NCBI GenBank assembly: GCA_910584115.1
Contig: CAJTYN010000028.1
Coordinates: 1 to 24,844, forward strand
Origin: an uncultured Lachnospiraceae bacterium
GTDB taxonomy: Bacteria; Bacillota; Clostridia; Lachnospirales; Lachnospiraceae
Length of the DNA stretch: 24,844 nucleotides
Direction: 5' to 3'
Of the stretch, positions 14,540 through 21,416 are shown in pieces. The notes beneath the pieces are model-generated. The model made no database searches. It was not told where the DNA came from and worked only from the letters and a program-made list of their open reading frames with translations. The translations under genes were made by a program, and so were the position numbers. Each line of letters starts with the position of its first letter. Within the stretch, counting starts at the first letter, position 1.

Positions 14540-16079
14540 TCTTCTCCTCCATCAAAAAGTAATGGATACCATTCTTTTCTACATGGTTACATATCCTAAA
14601 TATCGTGTTGCTCTTATATAATACCTCTTTTTCCGAAGGATTGAAAGTAGAAATATCTTTTCCTTTTTCACTGCTTATGTAGATGCGGATATTCGCATCC
14701 GGATTATATCCGTCTTCTGTAGAGGCAGAAGTAAAAGCTTTATAAGTAACATCACCATCTACTTGATGCCGACCAAGAAATTCCTTAAGTTCTTCCGGAT
14801 CCCTGATATCAAGGCATCTTACCACGTTACCTTTATAGTCATCCAGCTTATCCAGCGCACTGTTCAGCTTATCGACAAGACGTTGTTCCTGATCAGACAA
14901 TGAAAGTCCCCTGCGCAGTTTCTCATTAACAGGATAGGACTCAAAGCTGATATATTGATTGAGTGCCCGCTTCTCCCCATAAGAAAGGAAGGGTGTTTTA
15001 TCCTTATGCTGCCCGCGCCATTCTTTATAAGTCATATCCGCCGGTACTTCATACGCCTTTTCCTGTTCATCCTTCGCTACTCTGGTCGTCCTTCCCTTCT
15101 TATCATCCTCTTCCGGGAAGTCACAGACTGTCGTACTGCGGCAGTTTGGGTGCATCGGCGGATAGTTCTTTCCCGGCACAGCATCTTTGACTTTAAACCG
15201 CTTGCCGTCCATTTCCTGACAGATTTCGCTTGTCTTAAAATCCAGCGTAGCCAGAAACGCATACCATTCAATCCCGCAGGCACTGTATCCCTCCATAGTA
15301 GCAGTCTCATAGATATACGCCGTCTCTGTCCTGACTAACGTCTTTGCCGCGCTGTAAGCGACGCCCATGCGCTTGTGGATCCGACTGGTCATCTTGTCAA
15401 GGTTCTCGCCGGTGATCAGACCGGTCACAAGATTACTTTTCAGGTCTTCCGAAAAATTTGTGCAATGTGAGTACAGGCTTTTCGAAAAGTTCCGCTTGTC
15501 ATAACGGTTCAGGATCGCCCTGTTTACCGCCGCCTCATTCGGCCTGGTAAAGTCATAGCCAAACCCGATGCGTTGCTGTGTATTAAAAATACTGTGATAG
15601 TAACCGTCATCAAACTCGCTTGTCAGGTGGTCGTAGATATTTTCCTGCTGCTTATCATACAGATCCACCATGATCCGGTCGATCTCCATGGAGCGCAGTT
15701 CCAGATAAGAGATACGGCCACGCTTCGCGTAGGCCTTCATCTCCAGATCCAGCGCCCTGTGCTGTTTCTCGATCTGTTCTCTGATCTCTTCCGGCAGATC
15801 TGTCTCTTTCAGACGCTCCCGCAGCTCTTTCTCCTGCTGCAGCATCCCCGCCCAGTCGATCTTACGGAAATCCGCGTCTTTGATCTTCTGTTTCGCTTCC
15901 GCAAGCGTGATCTTTTCGCTGTCCGCGAACTTCTGATACAGCTTTTCGATCTCCGCCTGGATCTCCTGCTCCGCCTGGCTGTACAGCTTTTTCTGCTGCT
16001 TTGCAAGGTAGTCCTCCGTCCAGTTGACGGAGGCTGCCTTATCCTTTAGATAGCGTCTCTCCCAGTAGTCTTTTGCCAT
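14529..16079 (-). CDS. MuF/SPP1 gp7-like minor head protein fused to ADP-ribosyltransferase domain
   Basis: A 516-residue, two-part protein. Residues about 1-190 are helical; residues about 190-322 form the Mu F / SPP1 gp7 domain with AAKTLVRTETAYIYETAT and the end motif PPMHPNCRSTTVCDF. These proteins sit in the capsid and can enter the cell with the DNA. Residues about 365-512 look like an ADP-ribosyltransferase: Arg421 in NVVRCLD, the FTSAST segment (450-454) in place of the STS motif, and Glu483-Lys-Glu485 in NPSEKEVLY as the E-x-E pair. All three catalytic parts are present, so it is probably active, transferring ADP-ribose from NAD to a target, likely arginine. The target is unknown. 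TAGGTGG lies before the ATG; portal gene upstream. Confidence 0.9.
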   Translation of the reverse strand: MAKDYWERRYLKDKAASVNWTEDYLAKQQKKLYSQAEQEIQAEIEKLYQKFADSEKITLAEAKQKIKDADFRKIDWAGMLQQEKELRERLKETDLPEEIREQIEKQHRALDLEMKAYAKRGRISYLELRSMEIDRIMVDLYDKQQENIYDHLTSEFDDGYYHSIFNTQQRIGFGYDFTRPNEAAVNRAILNRYDKRNFSKSLYSHCTNFSEDLKSNLVTGLITGENLDKMTSRIHKRMGVAYSAAKTLVRTETAYIYETATMEGYSACGIEWYAFLATLDFKTSEICQEMDGKRFKVKDAVPGKNYPPMHPNCRSTTVCDFPEEDDKKGRTTRVAKDEQEKAYEVPADMTYKEWRGQHKDKTPFLSYGEKRALNQYISFESYPVNEKLRRGLSLSDQEQRLVDKLNSALDKLDDYKGNVVRCLDIRDPEELKEFLGRHQVDGDVTYKAFTSASTEDGYNPDANIRIYISSEKGKDISTFNPSEKEVLYKSNTIFRICNHVEKNGIHYFLMEEKNVR

Positions 16080-16087
16080 ATCGCCAC

Positions 16088-17485
16088 CTACATACCGATG
16101 CTGCTAAGATCTACCTTCGGCAGCCGCTCCGCATCCATGGCCTCCTGTTTCTGTCTGTCCAGTTCTGCGGAAGAGTCTGATACGATGCTGACCGGCAGCA
16201 TGTCAAGCTGTGTCTCCCTTGAAATGATCCCTTCAAGGTTCTTTACGTCTGTGATAATGTCTGAGGCATTTTCTATAAAGTTGCGGTCGTATTTCTGTTC
16301 TACCGTGTCCGGATCCCATTTTTTGTTCATCTTCATATTTAAAAAATCCGTGATGATCCGCAGCATCTTTGTCTGCGCCGACCGCATCCGGTTCTCCTTC
16401 ATGATCGCCAATTCTTCCAGCCCTGTCATCTTATATTTGATCGCGATGCCGGACAGGTTGCCGGAGAAGTTCTCATCTGTGAGGGCCGGCACCTGCGACA
16501 GAAAGAAGATGTCTTTATACAGCCTGTTCTTATAATTCTCGTTCGCGGCATCATTGACGTTCTTTGTCAGCCACTGTGCCTGACCGTTCTCATCCAGAAA
16601 TAAGAGTCTGTTCTTGCGCAGGTTTACCGCGGCCATGTTCGAGGCGTCCCCGTCATCATCCAGATCCCCGGTGAGGGCATCCTCCACCATGCTGCTGGCC
16701 CCTGTGATGCACAGATAAGCGTCTGTAAAGTAATCCATGTCGTTTGCCGTATCCGACTGTGCATTGTCGTATGCGTCATTCAGCGTGATGACCGGCTCAT
16801 AATCCCCCAGCTGCTCCTCATTGTTCCAGACGATGATCACGGGGATGTCCTTCATATAGTGCGGCTCCGGCACCCGGAATTCTTTATAGTCATGCTCCCC
16901 GTCACCACGCCGGAAATGATGGATATATGTTTCGTCATAGACATCCGCATACTCCATGAGTAGCTTCCCGTCTATGTCATGCTCTGACCAGATCCGCACC
17001 GCCGCCTCTAAAAATTCATCCAGCGACGGGGAGTAGACCGGGATCATCGCCTCCGCATCCAGCTTTTTTATGCGCAGATCCGAAAACTCATTGGAAAAGA
17101 TCAGGTAAAAGCCGACGCCTTTCTTGCTTGCTTCCTTCGACACTTCAAAGTTTAAAGAGTCTATATAATTATCCCGGAAGACATCCAGTATGGCGTCCTT
17201 ATACTCTTTTGCGGTAAGGTCACCGCTCTCATCATCCTTGAAAATGTAACGGACAGGCTTGCCCGCGAAATAGCTTGTAGCCATATTCGTAATATACCGG
17301 CAGAACCCGTGTGCCAGCTTGTTATTTGGTTTGCCTTCTGTCATCGTGCGCTGCAGGATCCGTGTCTGTACTCTGTAGTAGTCCTCGCAGCGTTTAAAGC
17401 GCGGCACCTGTTCGCTCTGAAACCTCCTGATCAGTTTTGTCAGGAATACAGGATCCAGTACCTGCTCTTTACTAAATCTATACAT
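16088..17485 (-). CDS. Portal protein, SPP1 gp6 type
   Basis: A 465-residue portal subunit, which forms the ring at the head vertex through which DNA enters and leaves. Pattern features include FKRCEDYYRVQTRILQRTM near residue 30, NKLAHGFCRYITNMATSYFA then GKPVRYI ('N.....I.....Y..GKP..Y'), LNDAYDNAQSDTANDMDYF, and SGIAIKYKMTGLEELAIMKE near residue 345, all hallmarks of SPP1 gp6-type portals. It is not like the DUF935 portal of Mu. It lies 12 bases after the large terminase and 8 bases before the MuF gene, the standard order. AGAGGT is 8 bases before the ATG. Confidence 0.92.
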   Translation of the reverse strand: MYRFSKEQVLDPVFLTKLIRRFQSEQVPRFKRCEDYYRVQTRILQRTMTEGKPNNKLAHGFCRYITNMATSYFAGKPVRYIFKDDESGDLTAKEYKDAILDVFRDNYIDSLNFEVSKEASKKGVGFYLIFSNEFSDLRIKKLDAEAMIPVYSPSLDEFLEAAVRIWSEHDIDGKLLMEYADVYDETYIHHFRRGDGEHDYKEFRVPEPHYMKDIPVIIVWNNEEQLGDYEPVITLNDAYDNAQSDTANDMDYFTDAYLCITGASSMVEDALTGDLDDDGDASNMAAVNLRKNRLLFLDENGQAQWLTKNVNDAANENYKNRLYKDIFFLSQVPALTDENFSGNLSGIAIKYKMTGLEELAIMKENRMRSAQTKMLRIITDFLNMKMNKKWDPDTVEQKYDRNFIENASDIITDVKNLEGIISRETQLDMLPVSIVSDSSAELDRQKQEAMDAERLPKVDLSSIGM

Positions 17486-17497
17486 ATTTTCTTACCT

Positions 17498-18982
17498 CTA
17501 AAGTCCCAGCCTGCTTTTTTTACCTGTCCTGACTTTCTTCTTGCCTTTGACATCCCCGTTGACAAACTCAACAATGCCGGTCAGGGTATCCTCGATATCA
17601 TCATGATCGTTTTTACCTTTACGCTGATACCTGTGGATATGCTCCGCCGCCTCCGGCCAGCGTGTCTCCCAGTCACGCGGCATGATCACCTGCTCCATGA
17701 CGTTTGATGCGTTTGTGATGATACGCGTCCTCTTCTTCTTGCTCTGGTGAAACCATGTGACTGTACATTTAAAGCACTTGAGTGTGCGCAGATGCCGGAT
17801 CACGTTCCGGGCAAACCCGCGGCCACCGTTGTTACTCTCGATCAGGCATTCCCTGACACCGTTAAGCTGCAGCCGTCTTGCCAGTTCCGGTTCTGTCTTC
17901 TCCATAGCATCCTGTGTATAGTACATATCTGTGACATAAAGATATCTGCCTATAGTGCCGCCGCAGATGCTGCCCAGGTAGTCGTCCCCTTCGTCCGCCG
18001 TATCCGTATAATTAAGTACCCGCTCGAATTTATCCGGATCCACTTCATCATAAGTCTCAAATTTCCCGTACAGGCCGCCCTCCAGATCCACGGGTTTCTG
18101 CATGTAGTTCGCCCCAAAGATATGCGGATCCAGTGTCTGCCTTTTATCCTGTATGTCCTCCGTGGGGAACAGGTCTTCGCAGGTGCTGACCCCCTCCGGC
18201 CCGTCCACATCCAGCGCTTTGATCTCCAGCACGTGGCATTTGTCCGGATAAGCCTCTAACAGTCTCCCGGCCAGGTCGTCCGTAGCCCATCTGGTCAGTA
18301 CGATCACCCACAAGGCGCCTGGCAGCGCACGGGACGAAAGCGTGTTCTTTAAATAATTCCAGTGTCCCTCTTTTACAGTTTCGTTGACGGCCTCCTTATC
18401 GTTTTTGATCGGGTCATCTATGATGATGATGTTGCCGCGCATACCGGTCACAGTACCGTCAAAGGACGTGGCCAGGTAGCTTGCATAGCTCCCTTCCAGA
18501 CTCCACTTCATTACGGATGAATCCCCGTATTTCAGTTGCACATGCGGGAAAAAATCCCGTGTCGTGTAAGAGTCCTCATTCTCCGGATCCGGCTCTTCCG
18601 CTACCATATCCCGCGTCGTCCGGGCAAATTCCGGCGCGATCGTGCCGTTGTAGGAAACGGTGATGATCTTATTCTTGATGTTCTTCCCGTATGCCCAGTT
18701 CGCGAAATTGGCAAGGGTGTAGCTCTTGCCATAGCCGGGCGGCAGGTTGATGATCAAGTACTTGACCGGCTTGCCTGTCTTTTCGTTAAGAAGACGCTTC
18801 TCGTATGCCGCCTGCAGCGTGTTGCACAAAATGTCCTGATACTCCCGCTCTGGCTTATAAAAGTCGGGCTTGCGCAGGTTGCAGAACGTCCGCAGATCCT
18901 CCCGGCCCAGCCGCAGATTCTTTTCGCGCTGCGTCTCTGCTTTATTTACTTTTGCCGCAAACTGCTGCGCGAAGGTCTGCAT
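17498..18982 (-). CDS. terL: Terminase large subunit
   Basis: A 494-residue packaging motor. The ATPase half has a Walker A motif at about residues 81-88 (LPPGYGKS) and a Walker B at about 184-190 (IIIIDDP), with VIVLTRWATDDL as the coupling region. The C-terminal half is the RNase H-like nuclease: YTDTADEGDDYLGSICGG with the first acidic residue, LIESNNGGRGFARNV, and near the end NDHDDIEDTLTGIVEF. The order and motifs match phage terminases of the psiM2 ORF9/Terminase_6 type. I chose the ATG at 18982, which has AGGGGA 7 bases upstream; a TTG at 18985 is in frame. Confidence 0.94.
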   Translation of the reverse strand: MQTFAQQFAAKVNKAETQREKNLRLGREDLRTFCNLRKPDFYKPEREYQDILCNTLQAAYEKRLLNEKTGKPVKYLIINLPPGYGKSYTLANFANWAYGKNIKNKIITVSYNGTIAPEFARTTRDMVAEEPDPENEDSYTTRDFFPHVQLKYGDSSVMKWSLEGSYASYLATSFDGTVTGMRGNIIIIDDPIKNDKEAVNETVKEGHWNYLKNTLSSRALPGALWVIVLTRWATDDLAGRLLEAYPDKCHVLEIKALDVDGPEGVSTCEDLFPTEDIQDKRQTLDPHIFGANYMQKPVDLEGGLYGKFETYDEVDPDKFERVLNYTDTADEGDDYLGSICGGTIGRYLYVTDMYYTQDAMEKTEPELARRLQLNGVRECLIESNNGGRGFARNVIRHLRTLKCFKCTVTWFHQSKKKRTRIITNASNVMEQVIMPRDWETRWPEAAEHIHRYQRKGKNDHDDIEDTLTGIVEFVNGDVKGKKKVRTGKKSRLGL

Positions 18983-18998
18983 CAATAAGTCCCCTTTT

Positions 18999-19011
18999 AA
19001 CTGTTTTTAAA
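18999..19011 (-). repeat. 13-base repeat TTTAAAAACAGTT, copy 2
   Basis: Identical to the copy at 14316-14328 on the same strand. It lies between the terminator at 19028-19051 and the ribosome site of the large terminase gene, a good place for a promoter or activator element, although I see no clear -10/-35 pair. Confidence 0.5.
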
Positions 19012-19027
19012 GATATTTTTAAGCACG

Positions 19028-19051
19028 AAAAAAAGGGCTTTAAAACCCTTT
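19028..19051 (-). terminator. Intrinsic terminator after the HTH gene
   Basis: On the minus strand AAAGGG-TTTTAAAG-CCCTTT forms a stem that runs into seven consecutive T. It starts right after the stop of the helix-turn-helix gene at 19052 and precedes the large terminase gene, so that gene needs read-through or its own promoter. Confidence 0.75.
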
Positions 19052-19393
19052 CTATCCGTGATACCGCTCCCTTGATAATTCCAGCACGGCCAGCTCATGT
19101 TCCCGCTTTAACGTCTCGCCTGTGACGGCGTAGATCCCGGGGCTGCCCTGCTGCCTGTACTGCCTCTGTTTCTCTGTCTTGTAAACCCGGCGCTTTGCTG
19201 CAGATGCCTTCTTACGCGCTGCACAGATCTGTCCATATTCCGGCAGGCTTCTTATATAAGAAGAAATGCTCTTTCTTGACACTTCTAACAGCACCTCTAT
19301 GTCTGTAAATGAGAGGCCGTCCCTGTAATATTCTGCAGCCTTCTTTTTCCACTCCTCTGCACTTCCCATTTCTGTCCACATCCTTCTAGGCAT
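19052..19393 (-). CDS. Helix-turn-helix DNA-binding protein between the terminase genes
   Basis: Up to 113 residues; the likely start is the ATG at 19369 (MGSAEEWKKKAAEYYRDGLS) or 19393, because neither has a strong ribosome site. Residues about 24-50 look like a helix-turn-helix: GLSFTDIEVLLEVSRKSISS followed by YIRSLPEYG. The rest is Lys/Arg/Gln-rich, ending LKREHELAVLELSRERYHG. It could be a regulator or a packaging DNA-binding protein. It lies alone between the small and large terminase genes, with its own upstream palindrome (19399-19411), upstream stem-loop and downstream terminator. I therefore favour a regulator, possibly self-controlled. The precise family is not recognised. Confidence 0.75.
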   Translation of the reverse strand: MPRRMWTEMGSAEEWKKKAAEYYRDGLSFTDIEVLLEVSRKSISSYIRSLPEYGQICAARKKASAAKRRVYKTEKQRQYRQQGSPGIYAVTGETLKREHELAVLELSRERYHG

Positions 19394-19398
19394 GGTAA

Positions 19399-19411
19399 GG
19401 GTACTGTACCC
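19399..19411. promoter_or_regulatory. Perfect palindrome GGGTAC-N-GTACCC, operator candidate
   Basis: A 13-base dyad, GGGTACTGTACCC on the plus strand, lies 6 bases upstream of the most distal start of the helix-turn-helix gene. Palindromes of this size often bind dimeric regulators; here the gene product itself is the obvious candidate. Confidence 0.5.
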
Positions 19412-19412
19412 T

Positions 19413-19442
19413 AGTTTAAAACCACTTTAAACGGCTTAAACT
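19413..19442. repeat. AGTTTAA ... TTAAACT inverted repeat cluster
   Basis: Outer arms AGTTTAA and TTAAACT, separated by 16 bases, enclose a third TTTAAA core. The cluster lies directly beside the GGGTAC palindrome in the gap before the helix-turn-helix gene. Related AGTTTAA/TTTAAA text occurs at 10596-10617, 14315-14328 and 18999-19011. Confidence 0.5.
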
Positions 19443-19471
19443 GCCCTGTGAAATATCTTTCCCTCACAATT

Positions 19472-19516
19472 CCCCGCAAAGGGGTAAAAATGCCTGTACG
19501 GGCTTTTTTTGCGGGG
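19472..19516. terminator. Long stem-loop after the small terminase gene
   Basis: Nine-base arms CCCCGCAAA and TTTGCGGGG enclose a second, short hairpin (GCC-N6-GGC) flanked by A and T runs. On the minus strand the inner hairpin is followed by ATTTTT, and on the plus strand by seven T, so it could stop transcription in either direction. It lies 8 bases after the end of the small terminase gene. Confidence 0.6.
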
Positions 19517-19524
19517 CAGTCCTG

Positions 19525-20079
19525 TCACTGCATCCTCGCCAGCTCTTTTTCCGTGTTCTCCGCAAGCTCTAAGAGGGTGGCCGCGATCTCCGGATGCTTC
19601 TCTCCGATCTCGGAAAAGACTTTCTCTTTTAGCAGCTCCATCGCCACATGCACCGCTCCCTGTTCCTTTCTTGCTTCCAGTTTCAGCTTTTCGTTACGGA
19701 CCTGCGCCCCCTGCAGGGAAGCGATGCTTTTCGCCACCTTCGCCCTGTCCGCCGCATCCATCTCATCATCAATCAGCGCTTCCATGATCAACTGAGACGC
19801 AAGCAGGTTGTTTACTTCGTGCAGTTCGGTGGCGGGGCGGTCCACGTTGTCCTCCGCAAGCAGCTTTGCAAATTCCTTCGCCACCCTGACTGATTCAAAG
19901 CGGTTTAAGAACTTCTTGCCGTACCTGCCCACGCTTGACACATGGATCTCTTCCCCCTGTTCCTTCAGATAATCAGATACCTGCTCATAGGTATCGCCGT
20001 TAAGCAGCCGGTCCTCCACTTCCCTGCGCAGGGAAGGCGGTAGCTGGTCGATCTTGCCATGGCTCCTGTTCTTTTCCAT
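19525..20079 (-). CDS. Terminase small subunit, Mu gp27 type (DUF3486)
   Basis: A 184-residue protein of the Mu gp27 family, which recognises DNA for headful packaging. It begins HGKIDQLPPSLRREVEDRLL and continues with DTYEQVSDYLKEQGEEIHVS and VGRYGKKFLNR; the 'I..LP..I...L...L..G.SY..I..WL...G..IS..S.GRY' pattern is diagnostic. The rest is helical with AKVAKSIASLQGAQVRNEKL and an acidic C-terminus. The upstream winged-helix gene ends just before its ATG, with AGGGG as ribosome site. It keeps the Mu order gp25-gp26-gp27, although the large terminase that follows is separated by a helix-turn-helix gene. Confidence 0.9.
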   Translation of the reverse strand: MEKNRSHGKIDQLPPSLRREVEDRLLNGDTYEQVSDYLKEQGEEIHVSSVGRYGKKFLNRFESVRVAKEFAKLLAEDNVDRPATELHEVNNLLASQLIMEALIDDEMDAADRAKVAKSIASLQGAQVRNEKLKLEARKEQGAVHVAMELLKEKVFSEIGEKHPEIAATLLELAENTEKELARMQ

Positions 20080-20080
20080 A

Positions 20081-20386
20081 TCAGCCCACCCCTGCGATAT
20101 CCGGGCCGTTGCCCTCCAGATAGTCCGTGCCGGCCGCTGTCAGCCGCACGATCAGCCGGTTGATGGCAAGCCGTCTGTTAACCACTTCCTGTGTCTCTAC
20201 CAGTCCCTTGTCTTTCAGATAATCGACCTGTGTGATCAGTTCCCTCTCAGACAGATCATTGCCACTCTTACGCAGTGCCGCCCTGAGTACATTCGGGTTC
20301 GTGCCGTAAGGCTGCGCTTCCCTGCACAGCTCTAATATCTCCAGTCTCAGTTCCTCGTGTTCCGCTGTATCCATCAATCTACTCAT
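20081..20386 (-). CDS. Winged-helix protein, Mu gp26 / VpaChn25_0724 type
   Basis: A 101-residue protein. LRAALRKSGNDLSERELITQ and VDYLKDKGLVETQEV make a winged helix, and the end LTAAGTDYLEGNGPDIAGVG has the 'LT..G.dva.G....pGv' tail of the Mu gp26 family. Mu gp26 lies between gp25 and gp27, as here. Function is not established; a role in packaging or gene control is possible. It overlaps the upstream gene by 8 bases (ATGAGTAG) and is followed within 1 base by the small terminase gene. Confidence 0.82.
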   Translation of the reverse strand: MSRLMDTAEHEELRLEILELCREAQPYGTNPNVLRAALRKSGNDLSERELITQVDYLKDKGLVETQEVVNRRLAINRLIVRLTAAGTDYLEGNGPDIAGVG

Positions 20387-20681
20387 CGATCTCCACCCCT
20401 ATGTCCGTGATATCTCCCTCTGCAAGATTGACTCCCGCAGGTTTCAGCCAGATCGTACTGTCTAGCCAGTTGTCTTCATTTACGTTTACATGTATGTATC
20501 GTTTACCCTCGCCGCCCAGATAAAAGATCGCCTTTTTCAGCTCATCTTCCGTCACCAGCCCGCTTGTCCGCAACAGGTTCTTAAGCGACGCGATCCGCAG
20601 GTCATCCCCGTAGTTTGCATACAGTTTTTCGATCACATTCCCACGCAGCACCTTCCGGTCTGCCACTTCAAGCCTGTTCAT
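20379..20681 (-). CDS. Second winged-helix-like protein, probable gp26 paralogue
   Basis: A 100-residue protein with the same plan as its neighbour: LRIASLKNLLRTSGLVTEDE followed by LKKAIFYLGGEGKRYIHV, then a beta hairpin and the end LKPAGVNLAEGDITDIGVEI, which mirrors 'LTAAGTDYLEGNGPDIAGVG' of the next gene. I infer an old tandem duplication. It begins inside the end of the coiled-coil gene (14-base overlap) and its last 8 bases overlap the next gene, so translation is probably coupled. The ribosome site (AGAGGG) is farther away than usual. Function unknown. Confidence 0.75.
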   Translation of the reverse strand: MNRLEVADRKVLRGNVIEKLYANYGDDLRIASLKNLLRTSGLVTEDELKKAIFYLGGEGKRYIHVNVNEDNWLDSTIWLKPAGVNLAEGDITDIGVEIDE

Positions 20682-21132
20682 ATGCAGTGCCTACCCTCTC
20701 TTCTATCTTTTCCAGCCTCCTGTCGATACCGGAAAAACTCTTCTTGATCTCATCCAGCGCCCTGGTGATGTCGCCCATGCTGGCCGTGATCCGCTCCATG
20801 TTCAACAGCAGTATGCTCTCTCGCTTCTCCGATTCCTTCCTGATCAGCTCCTCACGCTTACGCGATTCTTCCCGTAGTATTTCCTCACGTTCCATGCTGC
20901 TGGCCAGAAGGATGTCCTCACGCTCCCGGATCGCTCTGTTAGCCTCCTCGATCTTCTCCTGCGCGTCATTGTATACCGCCTTCGTTGTGTCGATCGCCGC
21001 CTGCTGCACTTCTGTAACACGCTTATCGTCATTCTTTGCTTTCTGCAATATGTAGCTTGTAAAGACTACCAGCATGAACAGCTCCACACTATTATTCTCA
21101 ATAAAACCCATTATTTCTGCCATCGTTATCAT
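20668..21132 (-). CDS. Membrane-anchored coiled-coil protein (Mu gp25 / DUF2730 position)
   Basis: A 154-residue protein. Residues about 12-30 are a membrane segment (NNSVELFMLVVFTSYILQ); the rest is a long, highly charged coiled coil with repeating REE/REL/RES heptads (REESRKREELIRKESEKR) and a final amphipathic helix. The layout and position before gp26 suggest Mu gp25 (DUF2730), whose role is not known to me; it also resembles BhlA-type holin-like proteins with a short membrane segment. It starts 12 bases after the 47-residue membrane protein gene. Either lysis or packaging-related membrane work is possible. Confidence 0.78.
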   Translation of the reverse strand: MITMAEIMGFIENNSVELFMLVVFTSYILQKAKNDDKRVTEVQQAAIDTTKAVYNDAQEKIEEANRAIREREDILLASSMEREEILREESRKREELIRKESEKRESILLLNMERITASMGDITRALDEIKKSFSGIDRRLEKIEERVGTAYEQA

Positions 21133-21144
21133 ATCCGCAATGCC

Positions 21145-21288
21145 TCACCATTTTTCTTCCCACTCATCAAAATGCCTGATCCCGTAACAGATCACTAAAA
21201 TGCCTGTGATCAATGCAAACAGGGAGGCCAGAGCGGCCAAGATGCCTGTCATATATATAGCAAATATGAAGATATCCCATGCCGCCAC
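21145..21288 (-). CDS. Small one-to-two-helix membrane protein, 47 aa
   Basis: A GTG-started frame, AAWDIFIFAIYMTGILAALA followed by SLFALITGILVICYG and a charged tail IRHFDEWEEKW. The middle 35 residues are hydrophobic enough for one long or two short membrane helices. AAAGGGGA lies 6 bases upstream of the GTG, an excellent site. It is the first gene after the mor-region promoter and terminator, where Mu has its lysis genes, so a holin-like role is a fair guess. It is too short for firm family assignment. The hydrophobic pattern plus ribosome site make the gene itself likely. Confidence 0.75.
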   Translation of the reverse strand: MAAWDIFIFAIYMTGILAALASLFALITGILVICYGIRHFDEWEEKW

Positions 21289-21320
21289 AGCTATTCCCCT
21301 TTCGCGAGAAGGTTATTATG

Positions 21321-21357
21321 AAAAAGTAAAAGACCGCACACATTTCTGTGTGCAGTC
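21321..21357 (-). terminator. Strong intrinsic terminator after mor
   Basis: On the minus strand an 11-bp stem GACTGCACACA/TGTGTGCGGTC with one G-T pair and a GAAA loop is followed by TTTTACTTTTT. It is the clearest terminator in the window. Its first arm overlaps the expected start point of the promoter at 21360-21402. Confidence 0.9.
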
Positions 21358-21359
21358 TC

Positions 21360-21402
21360 ATCATAGCATCCCGCTGTTTTTTTGTACTTTCCATCGTGGA
21401 AA
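21360..21402 (-). promoter_or_regulatory. Candidate Mor-dependent middle/late promoter
   Basis: On the minus strand the dyad TTTCCA-CGA-TGGAAA (21388-21402) is followed 22 bases later by an extended -10, TGC TATGAT (-10 hexamer at 21360-21365). There is no -35 at the proper distance. The dyad centre would be near -42, about where Mor binds the Mu middle promoter as I recall. It lies just after mor and before the first packaging-region gene. Inferred, not proven. Confidence 0.6.
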
Positions 21403-21416
21403 AATTTCTGGAATCG

